Origin: a virus
Reading direction: 5' to 3' (one strand)
IMG/VR virus record: IMGVR_UViG_3300018080_000493
Span: 1 to 28,002 of that record
Length of the DNA: 28,002 bases
Shown one piece after another: positions 1 through 5,951 of this stretch; the first letter of the stretch is position 1; each line of letters begins with the position of its first letter. The notes under the pieces were generated by a model. The model ran no database searches, was not told where the DNA came from, and worked only from the letters and a program-made list of their open reading frames with translations. The position numbers and the translations under genes were made by a program.

Positions 1-18
1 AATTCTAAGGTTAAAGAG

Positions 19-1407
19 GTGAAAAAATCTTTGAAAATATTAGATAAAGAGTTGGAAAAAGCTATTAATACTGAAGATAAAATTAAAAAGTTTGAAAAAG
101 CTGTAGAATCCGCGGATGATCTTAATGAAGAGCAAATACAAAGAATAAAAGATGCAATGAGTGAACTTGGTAATTTACTAGGAATTAATGAAAATCAAGA
201 GAAAAAGGGGGAAGAAGAAGATAAGGAAGAAGAAAATATTCCTAAAGAAAATGAGGAAAAAGTAGAAATAAAAGAAGAGACAGAGGATTTTAAACATGAA
301 GAAGTAGAAAATTTTGAAGATATTTCTTCTTTATCTGATAAAAAAGTTGATAATTCTATAAATGAAAAATTAGATAAAATAATAGAACTTTTAGAGTTAA
401 AAACAAATAAATCAGAAAATGAAGAAATTAAAGAAGATATAAATGATATTAAAAATGAAGGAGGTGAAAAAGACGTGAATTTAATTAAGTGTTCAGATTG
501 TGGTGCACAATTTGAAAAAGCAGATTATGATGTTAATTTTTGTCCTAGGTGTGGATATGATTTTAACGCTGAAGCAGAAGAAGATTACAATACTGCAATA
601 GATCAAAAGACACCGCCTACTGATGATATAAGAGAGCCAGCAGAATATGAATATGAAGATGGCGGAGAGGAAGAAATAGAGGAGATAGAAGAAGAAATAG
701 AGGAAGAGCCGGAAGATTTTATAAAAGCAGAAGATATTTTGTCATGCGGGGGATGTGGATCTCAATTTGCAAAAGCAGATTATGAGATGAGTTTTTGTCC
801 TACATGTGGTGGGGAATTAAATACAATTAATAAAGCACAAGGTAAGGGAGATTCCGTAGCCGTAGCTGGTTCTCCTAAGGGAACTGATACAAAATGGGGT
901 AAAAATCCTAAAGCTAAAAAGCCTACAGTAGGAGATACAGTGGCAGTTGCTGATTCACCAGAAGGAGCAAAGACAAAATGGACATCAAAGGCAAAAAGGG
1001 CATCAACATTAGAGAAAAATATTGATGTAGAAAATCCTCCTAAGTCAGATGGGAATAAGATAAGTCATTATAAATATTCTGTAAAAGAAAATGATAAGTT
1101 TAAAACATTAGATAATGAGGATGCTAGTTCTCTACATGATTGGGATAATAAGTTTCAGCAATTTAAGGGTGCTTCAGATGAAAGTAAGTTTAAGACATAT
1201 AAGACAAAATCAATGGAGAAATCTATTGATGCTAATGATATAAAGAAAATTGTTGGGGAAACTATAGAAAAAGCTCTTGAAGAAAGAAGCGCTGGAAGAA
1301 AAGCAATAGTTCCTAATGAGTCTAAAGTTGAAAAATCACAAACAGAAACTACAGATGTAAATAGATATTTAGCTAGAGTTTTTCTAGGAAAAGAAAAATC
1401 TAGATAA
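19..1407 (+). CDS. Putative capsid scaffold/assembly protein with two zinc ribbons (start may lie left of window)
   Basis: About 462 residues, very acidic and lysine-rich, with a predicted coiled coil over roughly residues 1-150. Two near-identical zinc ribbons follow. Each is CxxC, 13 residues, CxxC (C158/C161/C175/C178 and C243/C246/C260/C263), and they share the pattern SQF/AQF-x-KADY-x3-FCPxCG, so one arose by duplication. A second internal duplication, GD(S/T)VAVA(G/D)SP-x-G, lies at about 277-293 and 305-321. No protease motif or membrane segment is seen. The role is inferred from position: the gene directly before an MCP is usually the scaffold or protease-scaffold. The frame is open to base 1, so the true start may be upstream; GTG at 19 and TTG at 31 (after AGAGGTG) are the in-window candidates. 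An internal start at 475 is described separately. The coding call is sure; the function is tentative. Confidence 0.7.
   Translation: MKKSLKILDKELEKAINTEDKIKKFEKAVESADDLNEEQIQRIKDAMSELGNLLGINENQEKKGEEEDKEEENIPKENEEKVEIKEETEDFKHEEVENFEDISSLSDKKVDNSINEKLDKIIELLELKTNKSENEEIKEDINDIKNEGGEKDVNLIKCSDCGAQFEKADYDVNFCPRCGYDFNAEAEEDYNTAIDQKTPPTDDIREPAEYEYEDGGEEEIEEIEEEIEEEPEDFIKAEDILSCGGCGSQFAKADYEMSFCPTCGGELNTINKAQGKGDSVAVAGSPKGTDTKWGKNPKAKKPTVGDTVAVADSPEGAKTKWTSKAKRASTLEKNIDVENPPKSDGNKISHYKYSVKENDKFKTLDNEDASSLHDWDNKFQQFKGASDESKFKTYKTKSMEKSIDANDIKKIVGETIEKALEERSAGRKAIVPNESKVEKSQTETTDVNRYLARVFLGKEKSR
458..477 (+). promoter_or_regulatory. Strong internal ribosome binding site and in-frame GTG start
   Basis: AAGGAGGTG at 458-466 precedes GTG at 475-477 by 8 bases and is in frame with the surrounding gene. 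This matches the AGGAGGTGAAA pattern before the MCP and two endonuclease genes. Translation from here would give a shorter protein of 310 residues, starting just before the first zinc ribbon. Confidence 0.5.
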
Positions 1408-1536
1408 TAAATTGTGCGACATTATGTCGCGATTTCTAGAAATTATATTTTAGAGTGCGATTTTTTCAGAGAGGAAATATCGCGAAAAAATAAAGAAACC
1501 TCTTAGTTTATAAAAAATAGGAGGTGAAACTATAGG
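1408..1536 (+). promoter_or_regulatory. MCP leader with hairpins
   Basis: A 129-base gap before the capsid gene. It contains a perfect 6-bp hairpin GCGACA-TTA-TGTCGC (1416-1430), the palindrome ATTTCTAGAAAT (1432-1443), and an imperfect longer hairpin from GCGAT (1457-1461) to ATCGC (1479-1483). None is followed by a clear T tract and I see no convincing sigma70-type promoter. Processing, transcript stability or phage-specific late control are possible roles. The MCP ribosome binding site AGGAGGTG is at its right end. Confidence 0.4.
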
Positions 1537-1839
1537 ATGACATCATTTGAAAAAGCTCTGAGTACTACAAGTGGAAGTGGGGGAGACGTTTTAGTTCCTC
1601 AGTTAGCAGATCAGATTATACCGTTTATTCGTCAAAAATCATATCTTAGACAGTTTTTGCTTAGCTTTGATCAGCCTACACAGACCTATAGGTTTCCTAA
1701 GATAACTACTGGGGCAAACGTTTATTATGTTTCAGAGTCAAGTTCTGCTCCTGAGCCATCAGTGGCTACAGGGCAAATCGAACTCACCGCGGTAAAGCTT
1801 ATGTCAGCAATTACGTTAAGTGCCGAATTAGAAGAGGAT
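1537..1839 (+). CDS. Major capsid protein, exon 1 (residues 1-101)
   Basis: First exon of the HK97-fold major capsid protein, which forms the icosahedral head shell. Exons 1537-1839, 2828-2900, 3746-4041 and 5197-5499 join to 975 nt, or 324 residues plus stop. Exon 1 encodes the N-arm and early P-domain (VPQLADQIIPFIRQ, then LSAELEED), a typical MCP beginning. ATG 1537 follows AGGAGGTG. If unspliced, the frame enters intron 1 and stops at 1858-1860, giving a truncated protein. The exon ends in phase 0 at T1839. AGAGGAT (1833-1839) pairs with intron GTCCTCT (1850-1856), ending in the U-G pair expected of a group I 5' splice site. Joined to exon 2 the protein reads LEED-AVLPIVPVMRDEL, the usual capsid context. 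Very likely. Confidence 0.9.
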
Positions 1840-2827
1840 AAATACTGTTGTCCTCTATAAATTGCATTAAAACGGTGAAACACTTTAAATAAGGAGGTGA
1901 ATACATAATGAAGATTCAATGCCCGATATGTTTAAAATATTATTATAATTTAACAGGTAAGCATTTATTAAAGCATGGATATAAACGTGTTAAAGACTTT
2001 AGAAAAGATTATCCAATAGCAAAAGTAGTTTCTGAAGAAGTAAGTAAAAAATTGTCAAAACACTATAAAAAAGTTAATCATAATCAAGAAAAAGCAAAAC
2101 TAACAAAATTGAAGAAATATAAAAATGGTTTTGGAAAAACTGATTGGAATAAAGAGCTTACTAAAGAAATGGATGAAAGAGTTAGAATGAATTCTAAGTC
2201 TATTAGTAAAACGTGGAAAAATAAAAGTCAAAAAGAATTAGAAAATTACGGGAAAGAAATTAGCAAAAGATTAAAGGGTAGGGATTGGGAAAATTTGATG
2301 GGCATTGAAGAAGCGCAAAAAAGAAGAAAGTTATATCAAACGTTTACCGGAGAAAAAAGTAATTTTTATAAAGATGGTCGGAGTATAGATAGTATTGATA
2401 ATTATGGTCAAAATTGGAAGCAAATAAGAAAATCGATTTATAAAAGAGATAATTGGATTTGCCAAGAATGTAAAAGTAAAGATAAAAAAGTATTGTGTCA
2501 TCACATAAAAAATTATCTTGATTTTCCTATAAACAAACGGGGAGTAGAGATCAATTGCGCTAACAACGAGAGAAATTTAATAACACTATGTTTTTCTTGT
2601 CATTCTAAATTATGTAACACTGAGATTTTAAAAGTCAATACCGTGAGGTATATGGATATTATAAAGTCCAAATATCTTGTAACGACTATGTGTCCGTAGG
2701 AGACTATGGATGCTACGTGCAACACACAAAATTGTGTGATGATATAGTCTGAACTCTATGGTGACATAGAGAAATAAGAAGAAATTCTTATTCGCCTTTA
2801 CCCCAAAGGTTTTAAAGTAACAAAATG
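1840..2827 (+). ncRNA. Group I intron 1 in the capsid gene (IA2-like)
   Basis: 988-nt self-splicing intron hosting an HNH endonuclease gene. P1 is exon AGAGGAT with GTCCTCT (1850-1856). P10 is intron AATACTGT (1841-1848) with exon 2 GCAGTATT (2828-2835), 8 pairs including one G-U. Core elements are ACGACTAT (2682-2689), GAGACTAT (about 2699-2706) and GATATAGTCTGAAC (2741-2754), followed by a hairpin with a GTGA loop. The intron ends in GTAACAAAATG with terminal G at 2827. The core resembles the T4 td intron as I remember it. The intron interrupts the capsid frame with phase preserved. Confidence 0.9.
1908..2699 (+). CDS. HNH homing endonuclease (intron 1)
   Basis: 263 residues. The N-terminus is a Cys2His2-like finger (C5, C8, H19, H23; CPICLKYYYNLTGKHLLKHG). 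The lysine-rich middle has one DWNKELTKEMDERV unit (about 79-92) and a GRDWENLMGIEEA segment, both like NUMOD-type DNA-binding modules. The C-terminal HNH domain runs about 166-235: KRDNWICQEC (C185, C188), HH at 198-199, a central Asn (219/220), then CFSC (C228, C231). ATG 1908 has the ribosome binding site AAGGAGGTG 10 bases upstream. The last residues are encoded inside the ribozyme core, with stop TAG 2697-2699. Such enzymes cleave intronless alleles and spread the intron. HNH class is confident; target specificity is unknown. Confidence 0.9.
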   Translation: MKIQCPICLKYYYNLTGKHLLKHGYKRVKDFRKDYPIAKVVSEEVSKKLSKHYKKVNHNQEKAKLTKLKKYKNGFGKTDWNKELTKEMDERVRMNSKSISKTWKNKSQKELENYGKEISKRLKGRDWENLMGIEEAQKRRKLYQTFTGEKSNFYKDGRSIDSIDNYGQNWKQIRKSIYKRDNWICQECKSKDKKVLCHHIKNYLDFPINKRGVEINCANNERNLITLCFSCHSKLCNTEILKVNTVRYMDIIKSKYLVTTMCP

Positions 2828-2900
2828 GCAGTATTGCCAATCGTTCCCGTAATGAGAGATGAATTGGCTAAAGCTTTCGCATATGCGGAAGAAAATGCGT
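2828..2900 (+). CDS. Major capsid protein, exon 2 (73-nt exon)
   Basis: Encodes 24 residues plus the first base of a Phe codon (AVLPIVPVMRDELAKAFAYA and on to EENA). This is the conserved MCP helix in which the chain makes the AKAFAYAEE-type signature. The exon begins in phase 0 after intron 1 and ends at T2900. T2900 joins TC at 3746 to restore TTC, so the protein reads EENAF-INGD. The exon has no start codon or stop of its own and appears as non-coding unless the splicing is recognised. Confidence 0.88.
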
Positions 2901-3745
2901 TCGAATTAATGAGCGCCAATTAGAAGTAATTCTAATTAGCAAATTTTACTATATCGGAAAAAATCTTTAGGAGGTGAAACTTTAAATGGCAAAAGGATAT
3001 CCTGCTTGGAATAAAGGATTAACAAAAGAGACGGATGAGCGGGTAAAAAAATATGTAGAAAACTCTAGTAAAAGTTTGAAAGGTAGAAAGAGTTGGAACG
3101 AAGGATTAACTACTAAAACAGATGAAAGATTAGCTAAATCAGGAAAGAAAATACGAGAAACAAGATTAAAGAATAATTCTTATAAATCGTGGAACAAAGG
3201 TCTTACAAAAGAAAGTGATAAAAGAGTAGCTAAACAAGGTTTATTGGTTAGTATAAGTAGAAAAGGAAAAACTTGGGAAGAAATTTATGGTATAGATCAA
3301 GCAATTATTTTAAAACAAAAAGCTAAGAAAAGATTATTAGGTAATATAGAAAAGTTAGATTTGAATTATGGATTAGAATGGTTGGTAATACAGAAAAATG
3401 TTTTAAAAAGAGATAATCATATTTGTAAAGTTTGCGGTAAAAAAGCGAGTCGAGTTCATCACGTAATACCTTATAGAGTAATTAAAAAACATGATAAAAA
3501 GTATTTAGTATCTACATGTGTTAAATGTCATTTAAAAGTTGAACCAAAGATAATTCCGACGGAAGAGATTACCTTTGATTGGTATATAAATTATTATATC
3601 AGTAAAGGTGGGAAACTCCCGCTAGAGACTACACGTAAAAATCCAGAAATGGAATATGATATAGTCCGAACTTCGAATATAAATAAAATCGAAGAGCTAT
3701 CTGGAAACATGATAGCCCTCTAAATATTAGAGAGTAACAAAATTG
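2901..3745 (+). ncRNA. Group I intron 2 in the capsid gene (IA2-like)
   Basis: 845-nt intron. P1 is short: exon GCGT (2897-2900) with GCGC (2913-2916), ending in U-G. P10 is convincing: intron TTAATGA (2906-2912) pairs perfectly with exon 3 TCATTAA (3746-3752). The core has GAGACTACACG (from 3625) and GATATAGTCCGAAC (3658-3671), then a CTTCGA...TCGAAG hairpin. The end GTAACAAAATTG (terminal G 3745) matches introns 1 and 3. Splicing restores the Phe codon split by the intron. Confidence 0.87.
2986..3723 (+). CDS. HNH homing endonuclease (intron 2)
   Basis: 245 residues. The N-terminal part has three tandem copies of a W-N-K/E-G-L-T-x3-D-x-R unit (W8-V20, W37-L49, W69-V81), a NUMOD3-like DNA-binding repeat. 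A GKTWEEIYGIDQA segment follows (94-106). The HNH domain spans about 128-185: KRDNHICKVC (C147, C150), HH at 158-159, and CVKCH (C178, C181, H182). ATG 2986 follows AGGAGGTGAAAC. Unlike the other two endonucleases, the frame continues through the conserved intron core and P9 region, so residues from about 205 onward are also ribozyme sequence. It lacks the Cys2His2 finger seen in the proteins of introns 1 and 3. Confident for class. Confidence 0.88.
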   Translation: MAKGYPAWNKGLTKETDERVKKYVENSSKSLKGRKSWNEGLTTKTDERLAKSGKKIRETRLKNNSYKSWNKGLTKESDKRVAKQGLLVSISRKGKTWEEIYGIDQAIILKQKAKKRLLGNIEKLDLNYGLEWLVIQKNVLKRDNHICKVCGKKASRVHHVIPYRVIKKHDKKYLVSTCVKCHLKVEPKIIPTEEITFDWYINYYISKGGKLPLETTRKNPEMEYDIVRTSNINKIEELSGNMIAL

Positions 3746-4041
3746 TCATTAATGGTGACACAGATCATGCAGCAACGGCAACGCAGGAATCAAGCGCTAC
3801 AGAGGATAATTGGTATCAGTACGATCAAAGATTAGCGTTTGATGGATTAAGAGGAGTAGCGGCAGGAACTTCAGTAGATTTGAGTGGATCAGCATTGACA
3901 TTAGGAGATGTTTCAACAAGTATTAAAAACTTGGGAAAATATGGAAGAGATAAGGCAGAACTATTATTGATTGTTGCGTTAAGAGAAGAAGATAAGCTTC
4001 GTCAATTGTTAGGTCTTAATCTCGCATTGAATCAATTGGGT
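3746..4041 (+). CDS. Major capsid protein, exon 3
   Basis: Encodes about 98 residues of the capsid protein (INGDTDHAATATQES ... LNQLG). It includes the loop after the conserved helix and a segment ending in an LRxLLxLN...NQLG pattern typical of MCPs. It starts in phase 2, completing the Phe codon begun in exon 2, and ends in phase 0 at T4041. TTGGGT (4036-4041) pairs with intron GCCCAA (4057-4062), defining the 5' splice site of intron 3. Unspliced, the frame would read about five codons into the intron before TAA. Confidence 0.88.
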
Positions 4042-4133
4042 AAATTTAAAAATTAAGCCCAAGCAAAATAAATTAAAATGCTGGAAACTGCTTAGAGTTC
4101 AATAAACTACAGCATAATTACTTGAAAATACTT

Positions 4134-4210
4134 GGGGCTTTAAGATTAGAGTTATAAACTAATCGATGGTGCTCCTGCACCAAGCCCCTATTTATTCCAG
4201 GAGGAATAAA
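4134..4210 (+). promoter_or_regulatory. Structured leader with sequestered ribosome binding site for the intron 3 endonuclease
   Basis: Two adjoining structures. First, a three-way junction: GGGGCT (4134-4139) with AGCCCC (4183-4188), enclosing GATTAG/CTAATC (4144-4149/4159-4164) and TGGTGC-TCCT-GCACCA (4167-4182). Second, a perfect 8-bp hairpin: TTTATTCC (4191-4198), loop AGGA, GGAATAAA (4203-4210). Its loop and 3' arm contain the whole AGGAGG ribosome binding site (4199-4204), and it ends one base before the ATG at 4211. Folding would hide the site. This is directly visible; the regulatory effect is inferred by analogy with T4 intron endonuclease genes. Confidence 0.7.
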
Positions 4211-5077
4211 ATGGAAAAAATAAAAAATGTGTTAGGAATAGATTATATAATATGTCCTATATGTAATCAAAAATTACGAAGGTTAGATGGCGGGCATATT
4301 CAGAAAGTTCATGAATTAACTAAAAAAGAGTTTGTTAGTAAATTTCCTAATTATCTTTGTTTTTGCAAAGGTTGGAAAGATGGAGTTAGCAAAGGATTTG
4401 GATGGAAAAATCAATCAAAAGCGACTGAAAGTAAAAGAACTAAAAATTATCGTGAACAGAGAAGTAGAATGAGTAAGGAAATTATAAATCGTATAGGAAT
4501 GAAAGAATATATAAGTAAACGAACTTCTGAAGGTATGTTAAATAGAACTCGGGAACAAGTTGATAAGTGGAGAACAAATTTTCGTAATACAATAAATCAA
4601 CTAGATTCAAAGTTTATGAAACACGTAGATGATATGAATGAAAAAAATAAGTACAAAATCAAGAAGTATAAAACAGGTTGGTTTATTACTAAAGATAATA
4701 GAAAATTTTGGTATAGAAGTGGATTAGAATTGAAAATAATGCAATGGTTAGATAAAACACATTTTAGATGGGATTTTGAAAAAGAAAAAATATTTATTAA
4801 ATCTTTGGGTAAAAACCATATTCCAGATTTTTGGATATATGATTTAAATATAATATTGAATCCTAAAGGAAATTTGAATAACATTTCAAAGGAATTAGAA
4901 TATAAAAAACAATTAGAAGATGAAACTAATGTTTTTAAGAGCTTTATTATTCCGGTAAAAGAATGTGAAGAAATCCTAAAATTAAATCCAAGTAATAAGT
5001 GCGAATGTTTAAAAATTATTGAAATTGCACAATCAGCAACCGAGCGAGTAATCGCAGGCTCAACGACTATCCCTTAG
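4211..5077 (+). CDS. PD-(D/E)XK-like homing endonuclease (intron 3)
   Basis: 288 residues from ATG 4211, chosen because AGGAGG (4199-4204) sits 6 bases upstream; an earlier in-frame ATG at 4166 has no such site. The N-terminus is a Cys2His2-like finger (C15, C18, H29, H34), similar to that of the intron 1 enzyme. The middle is basic and helical. The C-terminal half looks like a PD-(D/E)XK nuclease: FWYRSGLELKIMQWLD with E173, then HIPDFWI (P205, D206), then IILNPKG (K219). The usual acidic residue before X-K is Asn (N217) here. No HNH, LAGLIDADG or GIY-YIG motif is present. Stop TAG 5075-5077 lies in the ribozyme core. Being an intron endonuclease is very likely; the fold is a moderate-confidence call. 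Confidence 0.75.
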   Translation: MEKIKNVLGIDYIICPICNQKLRRLDGGHIQKVHELTKKEFVSKFPNYLCFCKGWKDGVSKGFGWKNQSKATESKRTKNYREQRSRMSKEIINRIGMKEYISKRTSEGMLNRTREQVDKWRTNFRNTINQLDSKFMKHVDDMNEKNKYKIKKYKTGWFITKDNRKFWYRSGLELKIMQWLDKTHFRWDFEKEKIFIKSLGKNHIPDFWIYDLNIILNPKGNLNNISKELEYKKQLEDETNVFKSFIIPVKECEEILKLNPSNKCECLKIIEIAQSATERVIAGSTTIP

Positions 5078-5196
5078 GGGAGTAGAGTTCAAGAGAACTC
5101 GAAAAAATTTACATAGAAAATCTATGATGATATAGTCTGAACTCATATGAAAAATATGAGAAAATATATGGAATCGATATATTTGTAACATAATTG

Positions 5197-5499
5197 TTAA
5201 CAGGAACAGCATTGCCAGGAGAAATCGGTAAAGTTTGGGGTGTTCCAGTTATAGCAACTTTATTGTTGCTAGAAACTTATACCACAGACGAAGCAAGTGC
5301 AGTTAGTGGTACTTATTCTAATGCTTTAATTCTTAACAGGAATGCTGGAATTATAGGCGACCGTAGAATATTTACAATAAAGTCTTCTGATGAATTGTTA
5401 ATACAGACAGATCAGCTATTGATGGTAGCAAGTGAAAGATTAGCATTTAAAGCTCAATATACTGATGCAATTGTTAAAGTTTCGAATATCGGAGCATAA
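5197..5499 (+). CDS. Major capsid protein, exon 4 (C-terminus)
   Basis: Last 100 residues plus stop. It begins TTA ACA GGA in phase 0 after the intron 3 terminal G. LTGTALPGEIGKVWGVPVIA is the well-known MCP motif (tGelGkiyGipVi type). The end, LMVASERLAFKAQYTDAIVK, matches the capsid C-terminal pattern in which the last strand returns to the A-domain/P-domain core. An internal TTG at 5194 is not a real start; it straddles the splice site. A strong hairpin follows 30 bases after the stop. Confidence 0.9.
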   Translation, partial: LTGTALPGEIGKVWGVPVIATLLLLETYTTDEASAVSGTYSNALILNRNAGIIGDRRIFTIKSSDELLIQTDQLLMVASERLAFKAQYTDAIVKVSNIGA

Positions 5500-5531
5500 T
5501 AATAATTAGTTATTTACATAACGAATAATTA

Positions 5532-5562
5532 AGAGGGGAGTTGATGACCTCAACTCCTCTCT
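5532..5562 (+). terminator. Strong hairpin after the capsid gene
   Basis: Thirteen-pair stem AGAGGGGAGTTGA (5532-5544), loop TGACC, TCAACTCCTCTCT (5550-5562), with one G-U pair. It lacks a T tract, so it is a weak or non-classical terminator; transcript-end protection or processing is as likely. It shares AGAGGGGAG with the hairpin after the sheath gene. Confidence 0.5.
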
Positions 5563-5579
5563 ATAAAAAGGAGAGTAAT

Positions 5580-5939
5580 ATGAAAAAAGTAATTGTAAAA
5601 GTAAAAGCAACTTTTAGGTATAATTCTAATTATATTCAACTAATTCCTAGCAATAATCCACAAGAATTTGAGGATGAATTAGCTGATAAATTAGTTGAAT
5701 TTAATAAAGGTGAATATTATGAGGATAAAATTGTTGAAGGTAAAATTATTGAAAGCAAGAAAGAAGAAGATAAAGTTTTTATAGAAGAAAAAAAGGAAAT
5801 TATTGAAAGAAAAGTGATTAATCCAATTTCTAAAAATATTAAAAAGAATGTTAAAAAAAGAAATAGCAAGAAAAAAACTCTTAAAGAAGTTGTTGAAAAC
5901 GTTAAGAAAAATAATATTCCTTTTTCTAATAATAATTAA
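5580..5939 (+). CDS. Small lysine-rich protein of unknown function
   Basis: 119 residues from ATG 5580, chosen because AAGGAGAG lies just upstream; the frame is open further left but those codons fall in the hairpin. The N-terminal half (KKVIVKVKATFRYNSNYIQL ... EFEDELADKLVEFNKGEYYE) looks like a small folded domain. Phage proteins right after the MCP sometimes begin this way, but I do not recognise the family. The C-terminal half is highly charged and repetitive in Lys/Glu and probably flexible. There is no signal peptide or membrane segment. A head-associated accessory role is only inferred from position. Confidence 0.7.
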   Translation: MKKVIVKVKATFRYNSNYIQLIPSNNPQEFEDELADKLVEFNKGEYYEDKIVEGKIIESKKEEDKVFIEEKKEIIERKVINPISKNIKKNVKKRNSKKKTLKEVVENVKKNNIPFSNNN

Positions 5940-5951
5940 TGGAGAAAAAAT

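Larger units (their letters stand above)
4042..5196 (+). ncRNA. Group I intron 3 in the capsid gene (IA2-like)
   Basis: 1155-nt intron. P1 is exon TTGGGT with GCCCAA (4057-4062), 6 pairs ending in U-G. P10 is weaker (TTAA 4053-4056 with TTAA 5197-5200). The core ACGACTATCCCTTAGGGGAG (5063-5082) and GATATAGTCTGAAC (5129-5142) is the closest of the three to the T4 td intron core as I remember it. A CTCATAT/ATATGAG hairpin follows. The end GTAACATAATTG places the terminal G at 5196. A structured P2-type region precedes the endonuclease gene. Confidence 0.88.

Noticed and set aside
1862-1890. Possible promoter TTGCAT-17-TTAAAT before the intron 1 endonuclease
   Set aside because: Only 3 of 6 and 4 of 6 matches to a sigma70 consensus; start of transcription would fall in the ribosome binding site. 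Such matches are common in AT-rich DNA.
1725-1919. Minus-strand frames (also at 2628-2840, 4597-4884, 5691-5987, 6730-6993, 7617-7883, 12507-12705, 14218-14409, 18116-18307, 19404-19592, 22349-22612, 27696-27896)
   Set aside because: All lie opposite clear + strand genes or introns, lack ribosome binding sites and recognisable domains, and look like shadows of AT-rich coding sequence.
4166-4210. Upstream ATG of the intron 3 endonuclease frame
   Set aside because: No ribosome binding site; these codons overlap the folded leader. ATG 4211 with AGGAGG is preferred.
1537-5499. Inteins or frameshift mutations as the reason for the broken capsid gene
   Set aside because: Exons end in stops shortly after the junctions, the insertions do not continue the protein frame, and group I core elements with P1/P10 pairing are present. 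The capsid gene is split rather than dead, since all four parts are conserved and join in frame.
5532-5562. Classical intrinsic terminator after the capsid gene (and at 12130-12152)
   Set aside because: The stems are strong but there is no T tract, so I list them as terminator-like hairpins of uncertain role rather than proven terminators.
5541-5579. Upstream start for the lysine-rich gene
   Set aside because: Its codons form part of the hairpin after the capsid gene; ATG 5580 has its own AAGGAGAG.
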